64,000 nt of DNA, taken from Bacteroidales bacterium. Lineage in GTDB: Bacteria > Bacteroidota > Bacteroidia > Bacteroidales > F082. Shown here one piece after another: positions 1 through 8,995 of the stretch (its first letter is position 1; each line of letters opens with the position of its first letter). The position numbers and the translations under genes were made by a program. The stretch covers positions 1-64,000 of the forward strand of contig JAEEQP010000018.1 of NCBI GenBank assembly GCA_016285355.1, read 5' to 3'. The notes below the pieces were generated by a model, which did not search any database, had not been told where the DNA came from, and saw only the letters and a list, made by a program, of their open reading frames with translations.

Positions 1-1
1 G

Positions 2-799
2 TTGGATGCCGGTTGTCATTTCGGCCATCTCAAGAGAAAATGGAATCCGAACATGGCTCCTTATATTTTCATGGAGCGCAATGGTATCCACATTATCGAC
101 CTCTATAAGACACAAGCCAAGATGGACGAGGCTGCCAATGCCCTCTGCCAACTTGCAAAATCAGGCAAGCGCGTGCTCTTCGTGGCCACCAAGAAGCAGG
201 CCAAGGACGTCGTTGCCGAACTCGCCCAGAAAGTCAACATGCCTTACGTGACCGAGCGTTGGCCCGGCGGTATGCTGACCAACTTCGCCACCATCCGCAA
301 AGCCGTCAAGAAGATGACGGGCATCGACAAGATGATGAACAGCGAAGCCTACAAGAGCCTTTCCAAGCGTGAGAAGTTGCAGATCGAACGTGAGCGCGAG
401 AAACTCGAGAAGAACCTCGGTTCCATCGCTGACCTCAGCCGTCTGCCTTCAGCCCTGTTCGTGGTCGACATCATGAAGGAACATATCGCCGTTGCTGAAG
501 CCCGCAAGCTCAACATCCCTACCTTCGCTATCGTCGACACCAACACCAACCCCAACCTCATCGACTTCCCCATCCCGGCTAATGACGACGCTTCGAAGAG
601 CATCGCCCTCATCGTTGGCAAGATGGTTGACGCCATCGAGGAAGGCATCACCGAGCGCAAGAACAACAAGGACCTCATCCAGGAAGAGGAAGAGGAAGAA
701 GTTGACGAGATGAAAGAAAACATCGAGGAAGAGGAAAACAAGGACGAACGCCGTCCCCGCAACAACCGCCGTCCTCGCAGACCTGTCTCCAAGAACTAA
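2..799 (+). CDS. rpsB: 30S ribosomal protein S2, 5' end cut by window edge
   Basis: Structural protein of the small ribosomal subunit, needed for S1 docking. The reading frame is already open at base 2 and its first residues (AGCHFGHLKRKWNP) are the family motif that normally lies about ten residues from the N-terminus, so only the start codon and a few residues are missing. Further S2 signatures are ERNGIHIIDLYKT, FVATKKQAKDVV, ERWPGGMLTNF and the later IPANDDA. The C-terminus has a lineage-type extension: a run of glutamates followed by an Arg/Pro/Asn-rich basic tail. tsf follows after 23 bp, the usual rpsB-tsf order, so the two are probably cotranscribed. Confidence 0.97.
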   Translation: MDAGCHFGHLKRKWNPNMAPYIFMERNGIHIIDLYKTQAKMDEAANALCQLAKSGKRVLFVATKKQAKDVVAELAQKVNMPYVTERWPGGMLTNFATIRKAVKKMTGIDKMMNSEAYKSLSKREKLQIEREREKLEKNLGSIADLSRLPSALFVVDIMKEHIAVAEARKLNIPTFAIVDTNTNPNLIDFPIPANDDASKSIALIVGKMVDAIEEGITERKNNKDLIQEEEEEEVDEMKENIEEEENKDERRPRNNRRPRRPVSKN

Positions 800-822
800 T
801 TTAATCAAGAAAGGAAAACACA

Positions 823-1815
823 ATGAATATTACCGCTTCTCAAGTTAACGAACTGAGACAGATGACGGGCGCTGGCATGATGGACTGCAAGAAGGCCCTC
901 GTCGAGACCGATGGCGACATCCAGGCCGCTATCGACATCCTTCGCAAGAAGGGTATGGCCAAGGCTGCCAAGCGTGCCGACCGCACTGCTTCCGAAGGTT
1001 GCGTGCTTTCAAAGGCCACCGAAGACCACAAGTACGCCGCCATCATCATGGTGAACTGCGAGACCGACTTCGTCGCCAACAACGCCGACTTCGTGAAGTT
1101 CACGAAGGATGTGCTTGATATGGCCGTCGCCAACCGCGTGAAGGACATCGAAGCCCTGAAGGCTATGGAACTCAATGGCCAGACTGTTGAGGCCCTCGTC
1201 GCCAACCAGAGCGCCGTCACTGGTGAGAAGACCGAACTTGGTGCTTTCAAAGTTCTCGAAGGTGAATACGTCGCCAACTACAATCACCCTGGCAACCGCC
1301 TCGCCACTATCGTTGAGATGAACAAGTCGTTCAACGGTGTTGAGGAAGTGAGCCACGAGGTGTGCATGCACGTCGCTGCCATGAACCCGCTTTCAGTGAG
1401 CGAAGCCTCCATCCCGCAAGAGGTGAAGGACCGCGAGCTTGCCGTGGCTATCGACAAGACCAAGGAAGAGCAAATCGGCAAGGAAGTCGAAAAGGCCCTC
1501 CGCAAGGCTGGCATCAACCCCAATCACGTCGACAGCGATGACCACATCAACTCGAATATCACCAAGGGTTACATCACTGAGGAAGAAGGCGCACTGGCCC
1601 GCGAAATCAAGGCTACGGTGCCTGGTCAAGTGAAGCTCAACGAAGGCATGATCCAGAACATTGCCAAAGGCCGTCTGAACAAGTTCTACAAGGAGAGCTG
1701 CCTGCTCAACCAAGCCTCTTTGGTTGACGATGGCAAGACTGTGGAGCAATTCATCCAGGCTGCCGACAAGGAAGCCACTGTGGTGAATTTCATCCGCATC
1801 AAGTTGGGCGAATAA
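823..1815 (+). CDS. tsf: Translation elongation factor Ts
   Basis: Guanine nucleotide exchange factor that recycles EF-Tu-GDP in the cytoplasm. The N-terminal UBA-like domain (residues about 1-55) has the signature LRQMTGAGMMDCKKAL, followed by the conserved AIDILRKKGMAKAAKRADR and the core element NCETDFVANN. At 330 codons it is longer than the E. coli protein (283), which is common in Bacteroidetes. The start is supported by AAGAAAGGA a few bases upstream. It follows rpsB closely and is followed by a palindromic repeat and a hairpin terminator, so it is probably the last gene of its operon. Confidence 0.97.
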   Translation: MNITASQVNELRQMTGAGMMDCKKALVETDGDIQAAIDILRKKGMAKAAKRADRTASEGCVLSKATEDHKYAAIIMVNCETDFVANNADFVKFTKDVLDMAVANRVKDIEALKAMELNGQTVEALVANQSAVTGEKTELGAFKVLEGEYVANYNHPGNRLATIVEMNKSFNGVEEVSHEVCMHVAAMNPLSVSEASIPQEVKDRELAVAIDKTKEEQIGKEVEKALRKAGINPNHVDSDDHINSNITKGYITEEEGALAREIKATVPGQVKLNEGMIQNIAKGRLNKFYKESCLLNQASLVDDGKTVEQFIQAADKEATVVNFIRIKLGE

Positions 1816-1830
1816 GGCTGAACCTTTGTC

Positions 1831-1858
1831 GTAGAGACGTTGCGCGCAACGTCTGTAC
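1831..1858. repeat. Short palindromic repeat (REP-like)
   Basis: GACGTTGCGCGCAACGTC at 1836-1853 is a perfect 18-nt palindrome, extended with one mismatch to GTA...TAC at 1831-1858. It sits between the tsf stop codon and the terminator hairpin. Palindromes of this GACGTTGC type are widespread intergenic repeats in several phyla; I infer a REP-like element and not a protein-binding site. Confidence 0.6.
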
Positions 1859-1872
1859 AACGGAACAAAAAA

Positions 1873-1906
1873 CGCATTCCAAGATTTTTTGGAGTGCGCT
1901 TTTTTT
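1873..1906 (+). terminator. tsf: Intrinsic terminator after tsf
   Basis: CGCATTCCA (1873-1881) pairs with TGGAGTGCG (1890-1898) with one G-T wobble, and is followed by CT and a T-run ending at 1906. The position, some 60 bp past the tsf stop, fits the end of the rpsB-tsf transcript. Confidence 0.75.
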
Positions 1907-1934
1907 GTGTTGTTTGGAAAAATCCCTACCTTTG
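1904..1934 (+). promoter_or_regulatory. Bacteroidetes-type promoter of the FMN reductase gene
   Basis: TTTG at 1904-1907 and TACCTTTG at 1927-1934 are separated by 19 bp and match the -33 TTTG / -7 TAnnTTTG consensus of the Bacteroidetes primary sigma factor. The -33 box overlaps the T-run of the tsf terminator. The predicted leader to the ATG at 1963 is about 20 nt. Confidence 0.7.
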
Positions 1935-1970
1935 CCGAAACAAATCTCAAAATCACACGAATATGAAAAA
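1931..1970 (+). repeat. Leader duplication, copy 1 (copy 2 at 5509-5548)
   Basis: From the TTTG of the -7 box to the fifth codon region (ATGAAAAA), 40 bases are identical to 5509-5548 except one C/T change at the ACACG/ATACG position. The shared block includes TTTGCCGAAACAAATCTC. The two downstream genes (flavin reductase and hexosaminidase) are unrelated, so only the leader is duplicated. Confidence 0.9.
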
Positions 1971-2514
1971 TATACTTTTTATCGTTGGCTCGCTGCGTGA
2001 GCAGTCGTTCAACCGCCAGTTGGCGGCTTTGGCTGAGAAGATGCTGGCCGGTCGGTACAATATCACTTACCTTGCTTTCGAGGATGTTCCGCTGATGAAC
2101 CAAGATTTGGAGGCTTCTGTGCCTGTTTCGGTGAGCCGTGTGCGGAAAGAAGTTCTTGACGCCGATGGCATCTGGATTTTCACACCAGAATATAACTTCA
2201 GCTATCCGGGTTTACTCAAGAACCTGTTCGACTGGCTCTCGCGCCCGATGGATATAAGTAATTTCTCTGGTCCTTCTGCGGTGGTGGGCAAGAAAGTCAC
2301 GGCGAGTGGTGCCGGAGGTAAGAACCAGACCATGTCATGTCGTGCTAAGTTGAACGAGTTGTTGGAATTCATTAAGATGGATGTGATGAAGGAACCGCAG
2401 ACAGGCATTGCCCTCGGCGTGGAAGCCTGGACTAAAGGGGAGTTTAGCCTTACAGATGAACAGATGGCTCAATTGAAAGAACAAGCCGAAAGGTTTGCGG
2501 AGTTCGTGGGGTAA
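1963..2514 (+). CDS. NAD(P)H-dependent FMN reductase family protein
   Basis: Small flavodoxin-fold oxidoreductase of 183 aa, probably using NAD(P)H to reduce FMN, quinones or other acceptors in the cytoplasm. The N-terminal FMN-phosphate loop GSLREQSFNRQLA (residues about 8-20) and the later TPEYNFSYPGLLKNLFDW are the two hallmark motifs of the FMN_red family (ChrR/YieF/ArsH-like). The frame stays open upstream, but the ATG at 1963 is chosen because a promoter lies at 1904-1934 and translation further upstream would precede the transcript. It is monocistronic between two promoters. The substrate cannot be told from sequence. Confidence 0.88.
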   Translation: MKNILFIVGSLREQSFNRQLAALAEKMLAGRYNITYLAFEDVPLMNQDLEASVPVSVSRVRKEVLDADGIWIFTPEYNFSYPGLLKNLFDWLSRPMDISNFSGPSAVVGKKVTASGAGGKNQTMSCRAKLNELLEFIKMDVMKEPQTGIALGVEAWTKGEFSLTDEQMAQLKEQAERFAEFVG

Positions 2515-2539
2515 GACTGGTACTATTCGGAAAAATATG

Positions 2540-2547
2540 TAGTTTTG
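2540..2547 (+). promoter_or_regulatory. Possible -7 box for the zinc-ribbon gene
   Basis: TAGTTTTG fits TAnnTTTG and lies 31 bp before the ATG at 2579. I see no good -33 TTTG at the right distance, so this is a weak call. Confidence 0.45.
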
Positions 2548-2578
2548 CAAAGTGAAATAGCAAACAAAAATAATCGTT

Positions 2579-5431
2579 ATGCCGAAATTCTGTAGATACT
2601 GCGGTTCGCCGCTGATGGAAGGCGCGAAGTTCTGTACAGGCTGTGGGCAACCTGTGACCCAAGCGACAAGCAACCAACAGACAACTAATCAACAAGGACG
2701 GGGCGAGAACCTGTCGTCATCGAAGTCGAAACCAAATCAACAGACCACAAGTCCGACTCCCAAGAAGAAGAAAAAGAGAACCGGACGCAAGGTGCTTCTC
2801 ATGTTGCTTCTCATAGTCGCGGTGGGTTACGGGATAGATGGATACCTTCAGCATAAGAGAGAAAAGGACCCCCCCGAGCAGAAAGATCCTTCAGGAAAGA
2901 AAAACAACAACAATACCGACTACAGCCATCTGGATGAACTTCCCACCGTGATTCTCGAAGGCGATGGCTACAAGTTGGAGGTGGCGGAAAGCGACAACGA
3001 CTTGGAATGCACCTCGGTGAGCAATGAGCGGATTGCCGAGCTGAAACGGATGGGATACCACCCCATCGTCACCCCAATAAGAGTGAGTCGCAACGGCAAC
3101 AACCACGTCGAACTGAAACGGTGGGCCACCCTCAGCTTCGACATTCCCGCCGACTTCCCCAAGGACCAATACGATGAGCTGGTGGGTGTGATCATCACCG
3201 ACGAGGGACCGGAATACAAGATTCCCGACTATCAGGCTCTGAAGCAAGGCGTCGTCAAGTTCGGGACCTACCACTTCTCCGATGCTACTGTGGAGAAGAA
3301 GAAGGAAGAGCTACGCAAACAATTCATCGAGAACGTCGCCGTCAACGGATGGAGCAACCACATCAACGACGAAGCACTGAAGCCGAAGCTGAAAGAAAAG
3401 CTGAACGAATATGCCAAGTCTCTTGGCTTGGGCGAGGACGACCCGATGGGTGTCATTGTGCGCGAGATATATGCAGACGACGACAACACGCTCGTGGCAA
3501 TAGGTTCGGACCTGATTAACGCCTACGACATGGAGGGTGACGACATCGAGAAGCGCATAGAGGTGGCTACCCAAACCATGGTAAAAGAAGCCGAGTCGAA
3601 AGTGCTGTCCTATCTCTTCGACAAGCTCAAGGAAGAAGACACGAAGAAGAAGAAAGTGATTGACGAGCTGAATTCGACCGGCAACGAAACCAAATACAAG
3701 ACGGAGATAGAGGAAATCGATAGTAAAAGAAACAAAATCATAGATGTCCTTAAAGACCGCTTCACCATCAGCAATGCGGAGGAGGTGAGCAAAGACCTGG
3801 GCGAAATGACCACTTTCGGGGAGTTTTATGCCTATGCCAAAAAACAACTCAAGGAGCAGGGGGAAGAAAAACTTAAGGAAATCTCCATCAACCTGTGCCC
3901 CTATATAAAGACAGTACAGATGACAGCGGGTGTGGTGGAACTCGGTAAGAAGTTTTGGGCCACCGTGCAGATCAATGACTACTACAAGGAATATGAGAAA
4001 GAAGCCAAAGCAAACAACGGCAGAGTGGAGAATGACTGGTGGGACCTCGTCACCTTGAGAAGCTCCGCGCCCAAATTCCTGCATGGCATGACGAACGAGG
4101 AGATAAAGCAGATGTTTGCGGAACGCTACCAGAAAAAGGTGGAAATCGAAAAGAGGAAGGAAGAGGCCACGAAAACCGTGAAATTAATTGAAAGATGCGT
4201 GGATATGGAAGCCGACTGCTTTGAAGAAAGGAAGTTTGACTATTCACAGCGCCTGACCGTGGTGAACAACCTGCTGAACAGGTTCTATGCCGAATTGGTG
4301 GACAAAAGAGGAAACCTGACTTTCATTGATGCAAGCACGAAAACATGGCAGAATTATAGCGCAGAGAAGAACATAAAAGAGCAACTCTGCGAAGTGGTGA
4401 ACGAATACCTGAAGTGTTATCCCGACCAGCAAAAGTTCTATACATGGTTAGCCAAAAACGGCTACAACCAGAACAAGCTGAAGCGCGACTTCGCCAAATT
4501 AGACGCCCTGTTAGACAAGCCCAAAAACGACCCCATGGTAAGCATCGTAATTCAGGAAACACTTGGAGCCGAATCGGGGAGCGCCAAGTACGCGGGGCGC
4601 ACCATCTGCTTGGGCACCAACGGGAAATCCTGTCCGGGCTGGTACCGTAACATTCCTGACGATGACGAGACGCGTGACTATGGCTGGAGCAGGGAGTTTC
4701 CTAAAGAGGATTCTTCCATGCCCTTAAGCCAATACAAGAAGGCATTTGGCAGGCCCAACCAAGTGCTGGTCTATAAAAACGAAAAAGCTTTCGAAAAAGG
4801 CGAGGCACCCCTTGAGGCCATAGATTTCGTGTTGGATACGACCGGCCACACCACAGTGGTTGAACTCAACGAGAAAGTGACGTATGAATACTTCTGCGAG
4901 GACTGCGTTAGAGATGATAAATACCAAGATGTGATTGGTGACGGTAATCGTAAATGGAATAGTCGTATCAAGTTTATGAAAAACGGTGATTTCAGTATTA
5001 TTGGAGGAGGAGACGTTTCCAATGAGAAAATGTATTTGAAAAGAAATTTTACCATTAGTGGGCATATTGATCAAAGCACTGGTAAAGGAACTTACACATT
5101 GATAGCGACTTACGAGTACGAAGAGTTTGAATTAAGGGAACCTTTTTTTAAATATACAGAATCCTTAACTGTCGAGGGAAGCGGCCCGGTTTTATTAGGG
5201 AGTATCCCCGACCTCGAAGTGTTCTATGCTGTTGACATTTCAAATTCCGACGAGCTTTATATAGATCCGGATGGTGATGGCATTAAATACTCTTGTTGGA
5301 TTAGTTATGCTCACTGTCATTTAGTGCAACCTGAGCTAAGAATTGAGTATGATGATGAGGGCAATGAGATTCAAATTTGGGAAATAGTTGAAAAAAACTA
5401 TGATAGCCCATTTGTACTTGACGCGCACTGA
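2579..5431 (+). CDS. Zinc-ribbon, single-span membrane protein of unknown function (950 aa)
   Basis: I do not recognise the full protein. Residues 5-26 form a zinc ribbon with two CxxC pairs (CRYC and CTGC), of the kind found at the N-terminus of many membrane proteins. A Gln/Thr/Ser/Lys-rich linker follows, then one membrane span at about residues 73-90 (VLLMLLLIVAVGYGIDGYL). That predicts a cytoplasmic zinc ribbon and about 850 residues outside the inner membrane. The large part is charged, with a probable helical and coiled-coil stretch (about residues 270-560). Near residue 660 there is a Gly/Cys-containing segment and near 770 a CEDC motif, possibly another metal site. It is monocistronic. 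The last 500 bp are more AT-rich than the rest. Confidence 0.75.
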   Translation: MPKFCRYCGSPLMEGAKFCTGCGQPVTQATSNQQTTNQQGRGENLSSSKSKPNQQTTSPTPKKKKKRTGRKVLLMLLLIVAVGYGIDGYLQHKREKDPPEQKDPSGKKNNNNTDYSHLDELPTVILEGDGYKLEVAESDNDLECTSVSNERIAELKRMGYHPIVTPIRVSRNGNNHVELKRWATLSFDIPADFPKDQYDELVGVIITDEGPEYKIPDYQALKQGVVKFGTYHFSDATVEKKKEELRKQFIENVAVNGWSNHINDEALKPKLKEKLNEYAKSLGLGEDDPMGVIVREIYADDDNTLVAIGSDLINAYDMEGDDIEKRIEVATQTMVKEAESKVLSYLFDKLKEEDTKKKKVIDELNSTGNETKYKTEIEEIDSKRNKIIDVLKDRFTISNAEEVSKDLGEMTTFGEFYAYAKKQLKEQGEEKLKEISINLCPYIKTVQMTAGVVELGKKFWATVQINDYYKEYEKEAKANNGRVENDWWDLVTLRSSAPKFLHGMTNEEIKQMFAERYQKKVEIEKRKEEATKTVKLIERCVDMEADCFEERKFDYSQRLTVVNNLLNRFYAELVDKRGNLTFIDASTKTWQNYSAEKNIKEQLCEVVNEYLKCYPDQQKFYTWLAKNGYNQNKLKRDFAKLDALLDKPKNDPMVSIVIQETLGAESGSAKYAGRTICLGTNGKSCPGWYRNIPDDDETRDYGWSREFPKEDSSMPLSQYKKAFGRPNQVLVYKNEKAFEKGEAPLEAIDFVLDTTGHTTVVELNEKVTYEYFCEDCVRDDKYQDVIGDGNRKWNSRIKFMKNGDFSIIGGGDVSNEKMYLKRNFTISGHIDQSTGKGTYTLIATYEYEEFELREPFFKYTESLTVEGSGPVLLGSIPDLEVFYAVDISNSDELYIDPDGDGIKYSCWISYAHCHLVQPELRIEYDDEGNEIQIWEIVEKNYDSPFVLDAH

Positions 5432-5508
5432 CCTGAAGAATGACGAAATCGAAATAATCCATGAATACAGAGATAACCCCACAGGAAACCGTAGAAAGCA
5501 CTACCCTC

Positions 5509-5548
5509 TTTGCCGAAACAAATCTCAAAATCATACGAATATGAAAAA
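5509..5548 (+). repeat. Leader duplication, copy 2
   Basis: Matches 1931-1970 at 39 of 40 positions and ends in the first codons of the hexosaminidase gene. Immediately upstream the TA of the -7 box is not preserved (CCTCTTTG instead of TACCTTTG), so this copy may be a weaker promoter. Confidence 0.85.
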
Positions 5549-7700
5549 GCTATCCATTGTGTTGCTTGCGGCATTCTTGTTTTCCGCCTGCACAAAAACC
5601 TTACCTGAAGCCTCTTACGACGTCATCCCGCAACCCAAAGAGGTGCAACTGAATGATGCCCCCCCTTTTGAACTGAGTCAAAAGACCGTCGTCTATTACG
5701 AAACAGGCCTTCAACGCGAAGCCCAATTCCTCAGTGAATATGTCGACGACATCATGGGCTATGCCTTGAATGTGCAAGAATACCAAGGCCAGCCTGATGG
5801 CATTGTGCTAAAACTCGCTCCAGAGAATTTCGACCAAGCTGAAGCATACGAAATCAACATCAGGCCGAAACAGGTCACGATTACAGGTGCTGATGCAGCG
5901 GGTGTGTTCTACGGTATACAAACGCTGCGGAAGAGTTTACCCATCTCGCCCATAGATTCCTGCCAACCCACAGGCCAACGTGGGAATGACATGGGCGAGA
6001 CCAACTGTCAACTGCCTTGTGGTACAATCAAAGACTGGCCCGACTTCGCCTATCGCGGTATGCACTTAGACCCCTGTCGCCATTTCATGGACTTGGACTC
6101 GGTGAAGATTTATCTTGATATGCTGGCCTTGCACAACATGAACCAGTTCCATTTCCATCTCAGCGAAGACCAAGGCTGGCGCGTCGAAATTAAGAAATAC
6201 CCTGAATTGACTGAAATAGGTGCGTATCGCAACGGTACAGTCATTGGGCACAATGGCAACTTGTATGATACCATCCGTCACGGTGGCTATTACACCCAAG
6301 ATGAACTCCGCGATCTTATCCAATATGCTGCCGAACGGCACATTAACATCATCCCAGAGATTGACTTGCCGGGTCACATGCAGGCGGCTTTGGCCTGTTA
6401 TCCGCAGTTGGGCTGCACAGGTGGCCCTTACGAAGTTTGGAGGCGTTGGGGCGTGTCGGAAGATGTGCTTTGTGCGGGCAATGAGGAAGCCATGCAATTC
6501 GTTGAGGATGTGCTCAATGAAGTGATGGACTTGTTCCCATCGCCGTACATCCATATCGGCGGAGATGAATGCCCCAAGGTGCGCTGGGAGAAGTGCCCGA
6601 AGTGCCAAGCTAAGATTAAGGAGTTGGGCATCAAGAAAGATGAACGTTTCTCTGCTGAGGACTATCTGCAATCATACGTGATGAACCGCATGGCCAAGGT
6701 GGTGGAAGCCCGTGGTCGTCGCGTCATCGGTTGGGATGAGATTTTGGAGGGCAATGTCTCCGAAACGGCCATCATCATGAGCTGGCGCGGCACGGAAGGC
6801 GGCATTGAGGCGGCACGCAAGGGCCACGATGTGATTATGGCACCTTCGTCGCACCTTTATTTCGACTACTACCAGAGCGAGGACATCGCCAGCGAGCCCA
6901 TGTGCATCGGTGGTTATCTGCCTGTGGAGCGTGTGTATGAGTTTCGACCCTTGCCAACGGAGTTAACTCCTGAGCAGCAAAAGCACATTATTGGCGTGCA
7001 AGCCAACATTTGGACGGAATACATCGCCTCGTTCCACCATGTGCAGTACATGGCCATGCCCCGCATGGATGCCTTGACGGAATTGCAATGGAACAATCCA
7101 CAGGAACGTGATTTCAAGATTTTTGTGGAGCGTTGCCGCAAGATGACGCAACTTTATGACCTCTATCATTACAATTACGCCAAGCACATTTTTAACCCGC
7201 AAGTTTGGGCCGATACCGTTGAAACCAATTTAGCCACCCACAAGCCCATCACTTTGCGCCAGCAGCCTGCCGAGAAATACACCTACGAAGGTGCAATGTT
7301 GCTCAATGATGGCAATTTGGGCAGAGGTGCCTACAACTCAGGGCGTTGGCTTGGCTTCTGCGGTTATCCTTTGGATGCCGTCATCGATTTGGAGCAAGCG
7401 GCTGAAATGCGTCATGTGCGTTTCCATGCGCTTGTTAATAAAGGTGCGTGGATTTACAATCCGAGCCAAGTCAAGGTGCTGGTTTCTGACGATGGAGAGA
7501 CCTTCCGCGAGGTAGCGCAAAAGGACATCCCGATTTCCACTTGGGCTGATAGGGACGGCATTTTCGCCTACGAAATGGAGTTTAAGCCTATTACGGCGCG
7601 GTATATTGAGGTTGTGATTTCAGGTTACGATTTGCCCGAAGACCATAGCGGATTTGGGAATCCAGGGTGGATTTTCGTGGATGAGATAGAGGTTTGGTAG
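5541..7700 (+). CDS. Exported beta-N-acetylhexosaminidase, GH20 lipoprotein
   Basis: Glycoside hydrolase family 20 enzyme that removes terminal GlcNAc/GalNAc from glycans such as mucin, N-glycans or chitin fragments. The 719-aa product starts with a lipoprotein signal peptide (cleavage before Cys in LFSAC). A GH20b-type domain (about residues 30-150) is followed by the TIM-barrel with YRGMHLDPCRHF, QFHFHLSEDQGWR and the catalytic pair D342-E343 in HIGGDEC. The last about 130 residues resemble the F5/8 or CHB_HEX_C-type beta-sandwich appended to many Bacteroidetes GH20 enzymes. The ATG at 5541 is preferred over in-frame upstream codons because only it gives a signal peptide. The neighbours are not glycan-utilisation genes. 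Confidence 0.95.
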   Translation: MKKLSIVLLAAFLFSACTKTLPEASYDVIPQPKEVQLNDAPPFELSQKTVVYYETGLQREAQFLSEYVDDIMGYALNVQEYQGQPDGIVLKLAPENFDQAEAYEINIRPKQVTITGADAAGVFYGIQTLRKSLPISPIDSCQPTGQRGNDMGETNCQLPCGTIKDWPDFAYRGMHLDPCRHFMDLDSVKIYLDMLALHNMNQFHFHLSEDQGWRVEIKKYPELTEIGAYRNGTVIGHNGNLYDTIRHGGYYTQDELRDLIQYAAERHINIIPEIDLPGHMQAALACYPQLGCTGGPYEVWRRWGVSEDVLCAGNEEAMQFVEDVLNEVMDLFPSPYIHIGGDECPKVRWEKCPKCQAKIKELGIKKDERFSAEDYLQSYVMNRMAKVVEARGRRVIGWDEILEGNVSETAIIMSWRGTEGGIEAARKGHDVIMAPSSHLYFDYYQSEDIASEPMCIGGYLPVERVYEFRPLPTELTPEQQKHIIGVQANIWTEYIASFHHVQYMAMPRMDALTELQWNNPQERDFKIFVERCRKMTQLYDLYHYNYAKHIFNPQVWADTVETNLATHKPITLRQQPAEKYTYEGAMLLNDGNLGRGAYNSGRWLGFCGYPLDAVIDLEQAAEMRHVRFHALVNKGAWIYNPSQVKVLVSDDGETFREVAQKDIPISTWADRDGIFAYEMEFKPITARYIEVVISGYDLPEDHSGFGNPGWIFVDEIEVW

Positions 7701-7831
7701 GAGATTCCCCTGCGGGGAATGGAGTTTTGCGTTGTAGTAAAAAGGCGGCGGCTAATGAAGTTTACGTTAGGTAGACGTCACAAGCCGCCGCTTTATACAT
7801 TTGAATTTACTCCATTCCCGAAGGGAATCTC
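7701..7831. repeat. Nested inverted repeats between convergent genes
   Basis: Outer arms at 7701-7724 and 7810-7831 are near-perfect reverse complements, and each arm is itself a small hairpin (GATTCCC...GGGAAT type). Between them GCGGCGGCT (7745-7753) pairs with AGCCGCCGC (7783-7791). The whole lies between the convergent hexosaminidase and endonuclease genes, so it may serve as a two-way terminator, or be a miniature palindromic element. Confidence 0.65.
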
Positions 7832-7840
7832 ATTTAACTT

Positions 7841-8887
7841 TTACGCTTTCTTCAGCAAAATCACATACACTGGGAAGTGGTCGCTATATCCGCCCATCCA
7901 GACACCGCTACCGAAGGTGCGGAAAGGATAGCCGTTGTATTTGCCGCCGTGCTGCTTCAGGAATTCCTTGTTGTGAACCTTCGCGTTCTTGAATTGGTAG
8001 GTCGAATAGTCGGTGGGGAGCAGGCCTGGGGTGAGGATGGTCTGGTCGAGGACACCGGGCACATCGCGGTAGTAATTGGTGCCGTAGCCTTTCTTGTGCA
8101 GTTCGTACATGGGGTTGAAAAACTCGCCGTCGCGCAGGTCTTTCATGTCGCCCGAGGCACGCAGGTATTCCGTCACGCTCTTGTTGTCGGGGTAGTCGTT
8201 GAAGTCGCCCATCATGATGATTTTGGCGCTTTGGTCTTCGCGCAAGATGGAATCGGCGATGTGGCGGCACAAAGTGGCGGCGGCAATACGGCCGGGCATT
8301 GAGCGTTTCTCGCCACCATAGCGCGAAGGCCAGTGCATCACGATGAAGTGCATCATTTCGCCATCAAATAGACCTGAAACGACCAATTGGTCACGTGTGA
8401 TGAAAGTCGAATCGCCGGGAACGACAGTGCGGTATGACTTGCTGTTTGTCAGCTTGAAATATTTCGGATTGTAAATCAAGCCCACATCCACACCACGGCG
8501 GTCGGGCGAGTCGTAATGCACCACTTGGTAGTTGCGGTTCTTGATTTCCGGTTGGGCAACCAAATCTTCCAGCACATGGCGGTTTTCCATCTCCGACATG
8601 CCCAAAACAGCCACACCGTCGGGCGTGATGTCCGTGCCGATGGTGGAGATGGCGTAGGCCATGTTATGCAGTTTGTTCAGGTATTTCTCCGTGTTCCACT
8701 GGTTGGCACCTTGGGGCAGAAACTCCTCGTCATTCTTGTTCGGGTCGTCGATGGTATCGAACAGGTTTTCAAGATTATAGAAGCCTACTAAACCGACTTT
8801 ATAAGCTTGTTGCTCTTGTGCGGAAACGGGGTTGATTCCGAGGCCAAAGGCCAAGACTATGAATGCGAAAAGAATATGCTTATTCAT
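7841..8887 (-). CDS. Exported endonuclease/exonuclease/phosphatase family protein
   Basis: Member of the EEP fold (DNase I / inositol-phosphatase-like), 348 aa, with a Sec signal peptide ending near VSAQ, so it acts outside the cytoplasm. Motifs visible: FYNLENLFDT near the N-terminus (metal-binding Asn/Glu), GVAVLGMSEMENR, MHFIVMHWPSRYGGE, MGDFNDYPDNKS and the C-terminal SDHFPVYV with the catalytic Asp-His. Such proteins degrade extracellular nucleic acids or hydrolyse phosphodiesters; the substrate cannot be decided here. It has its own promoter and converges on the hexosaminidase gene. Confidence 0.9.
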   Translation of the reverse strand: MNKHILFAFIVLAFGLGINPVSAQEQQAYKVGLVGFYNLENLFDTIDDPNKNDEEFLPQGANQWNTEKYLNKLHNMAYAISTIGTDITPDGVAVLGMSEMENRHVLEDLVAQPEIKNRNYQVVHYDSPDRRGVDVGLIYNPKYFKLTNSKSYRTVVPGDSTFITRDQLVVSGLFDGEMMHFIVMHWPSRYGGEKRSMPGRIAAATLCRHIADSILREDQSAKIIMMGDFNDYPDNKSVTEYLRASGDMKDLRDGEFFNPMYELHKKGYGTNYYRDVPGVLDQTILTPGLLPTDYSTYQFKNAKVHNKEFLKQHGGKYNGYPFRTFGSGVWMGGYSDHFPVYVILLKKA

Positions 8888-8921
8888 GGTTTGAGTGTTG
8901 TTTGCATAAATGATTAGGCGG

Positions 8922-8929
8922 CAAAGGTA
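8922..8929 (-). promoter_or_regulatory. -7 box of the EEP gene
   Basis: The reverse strand reads TACCTTTG, an exact TAnnTTTG match, 35 bp upstream of the start codon at 8887. Confidence 0.65.
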
Positions 8930-8995
8930 GAAAAAAATCGGGCTTTTTTCTTTATCGAAATGATATTTTCGGTCAAATAGACTTTTTTACCGATC

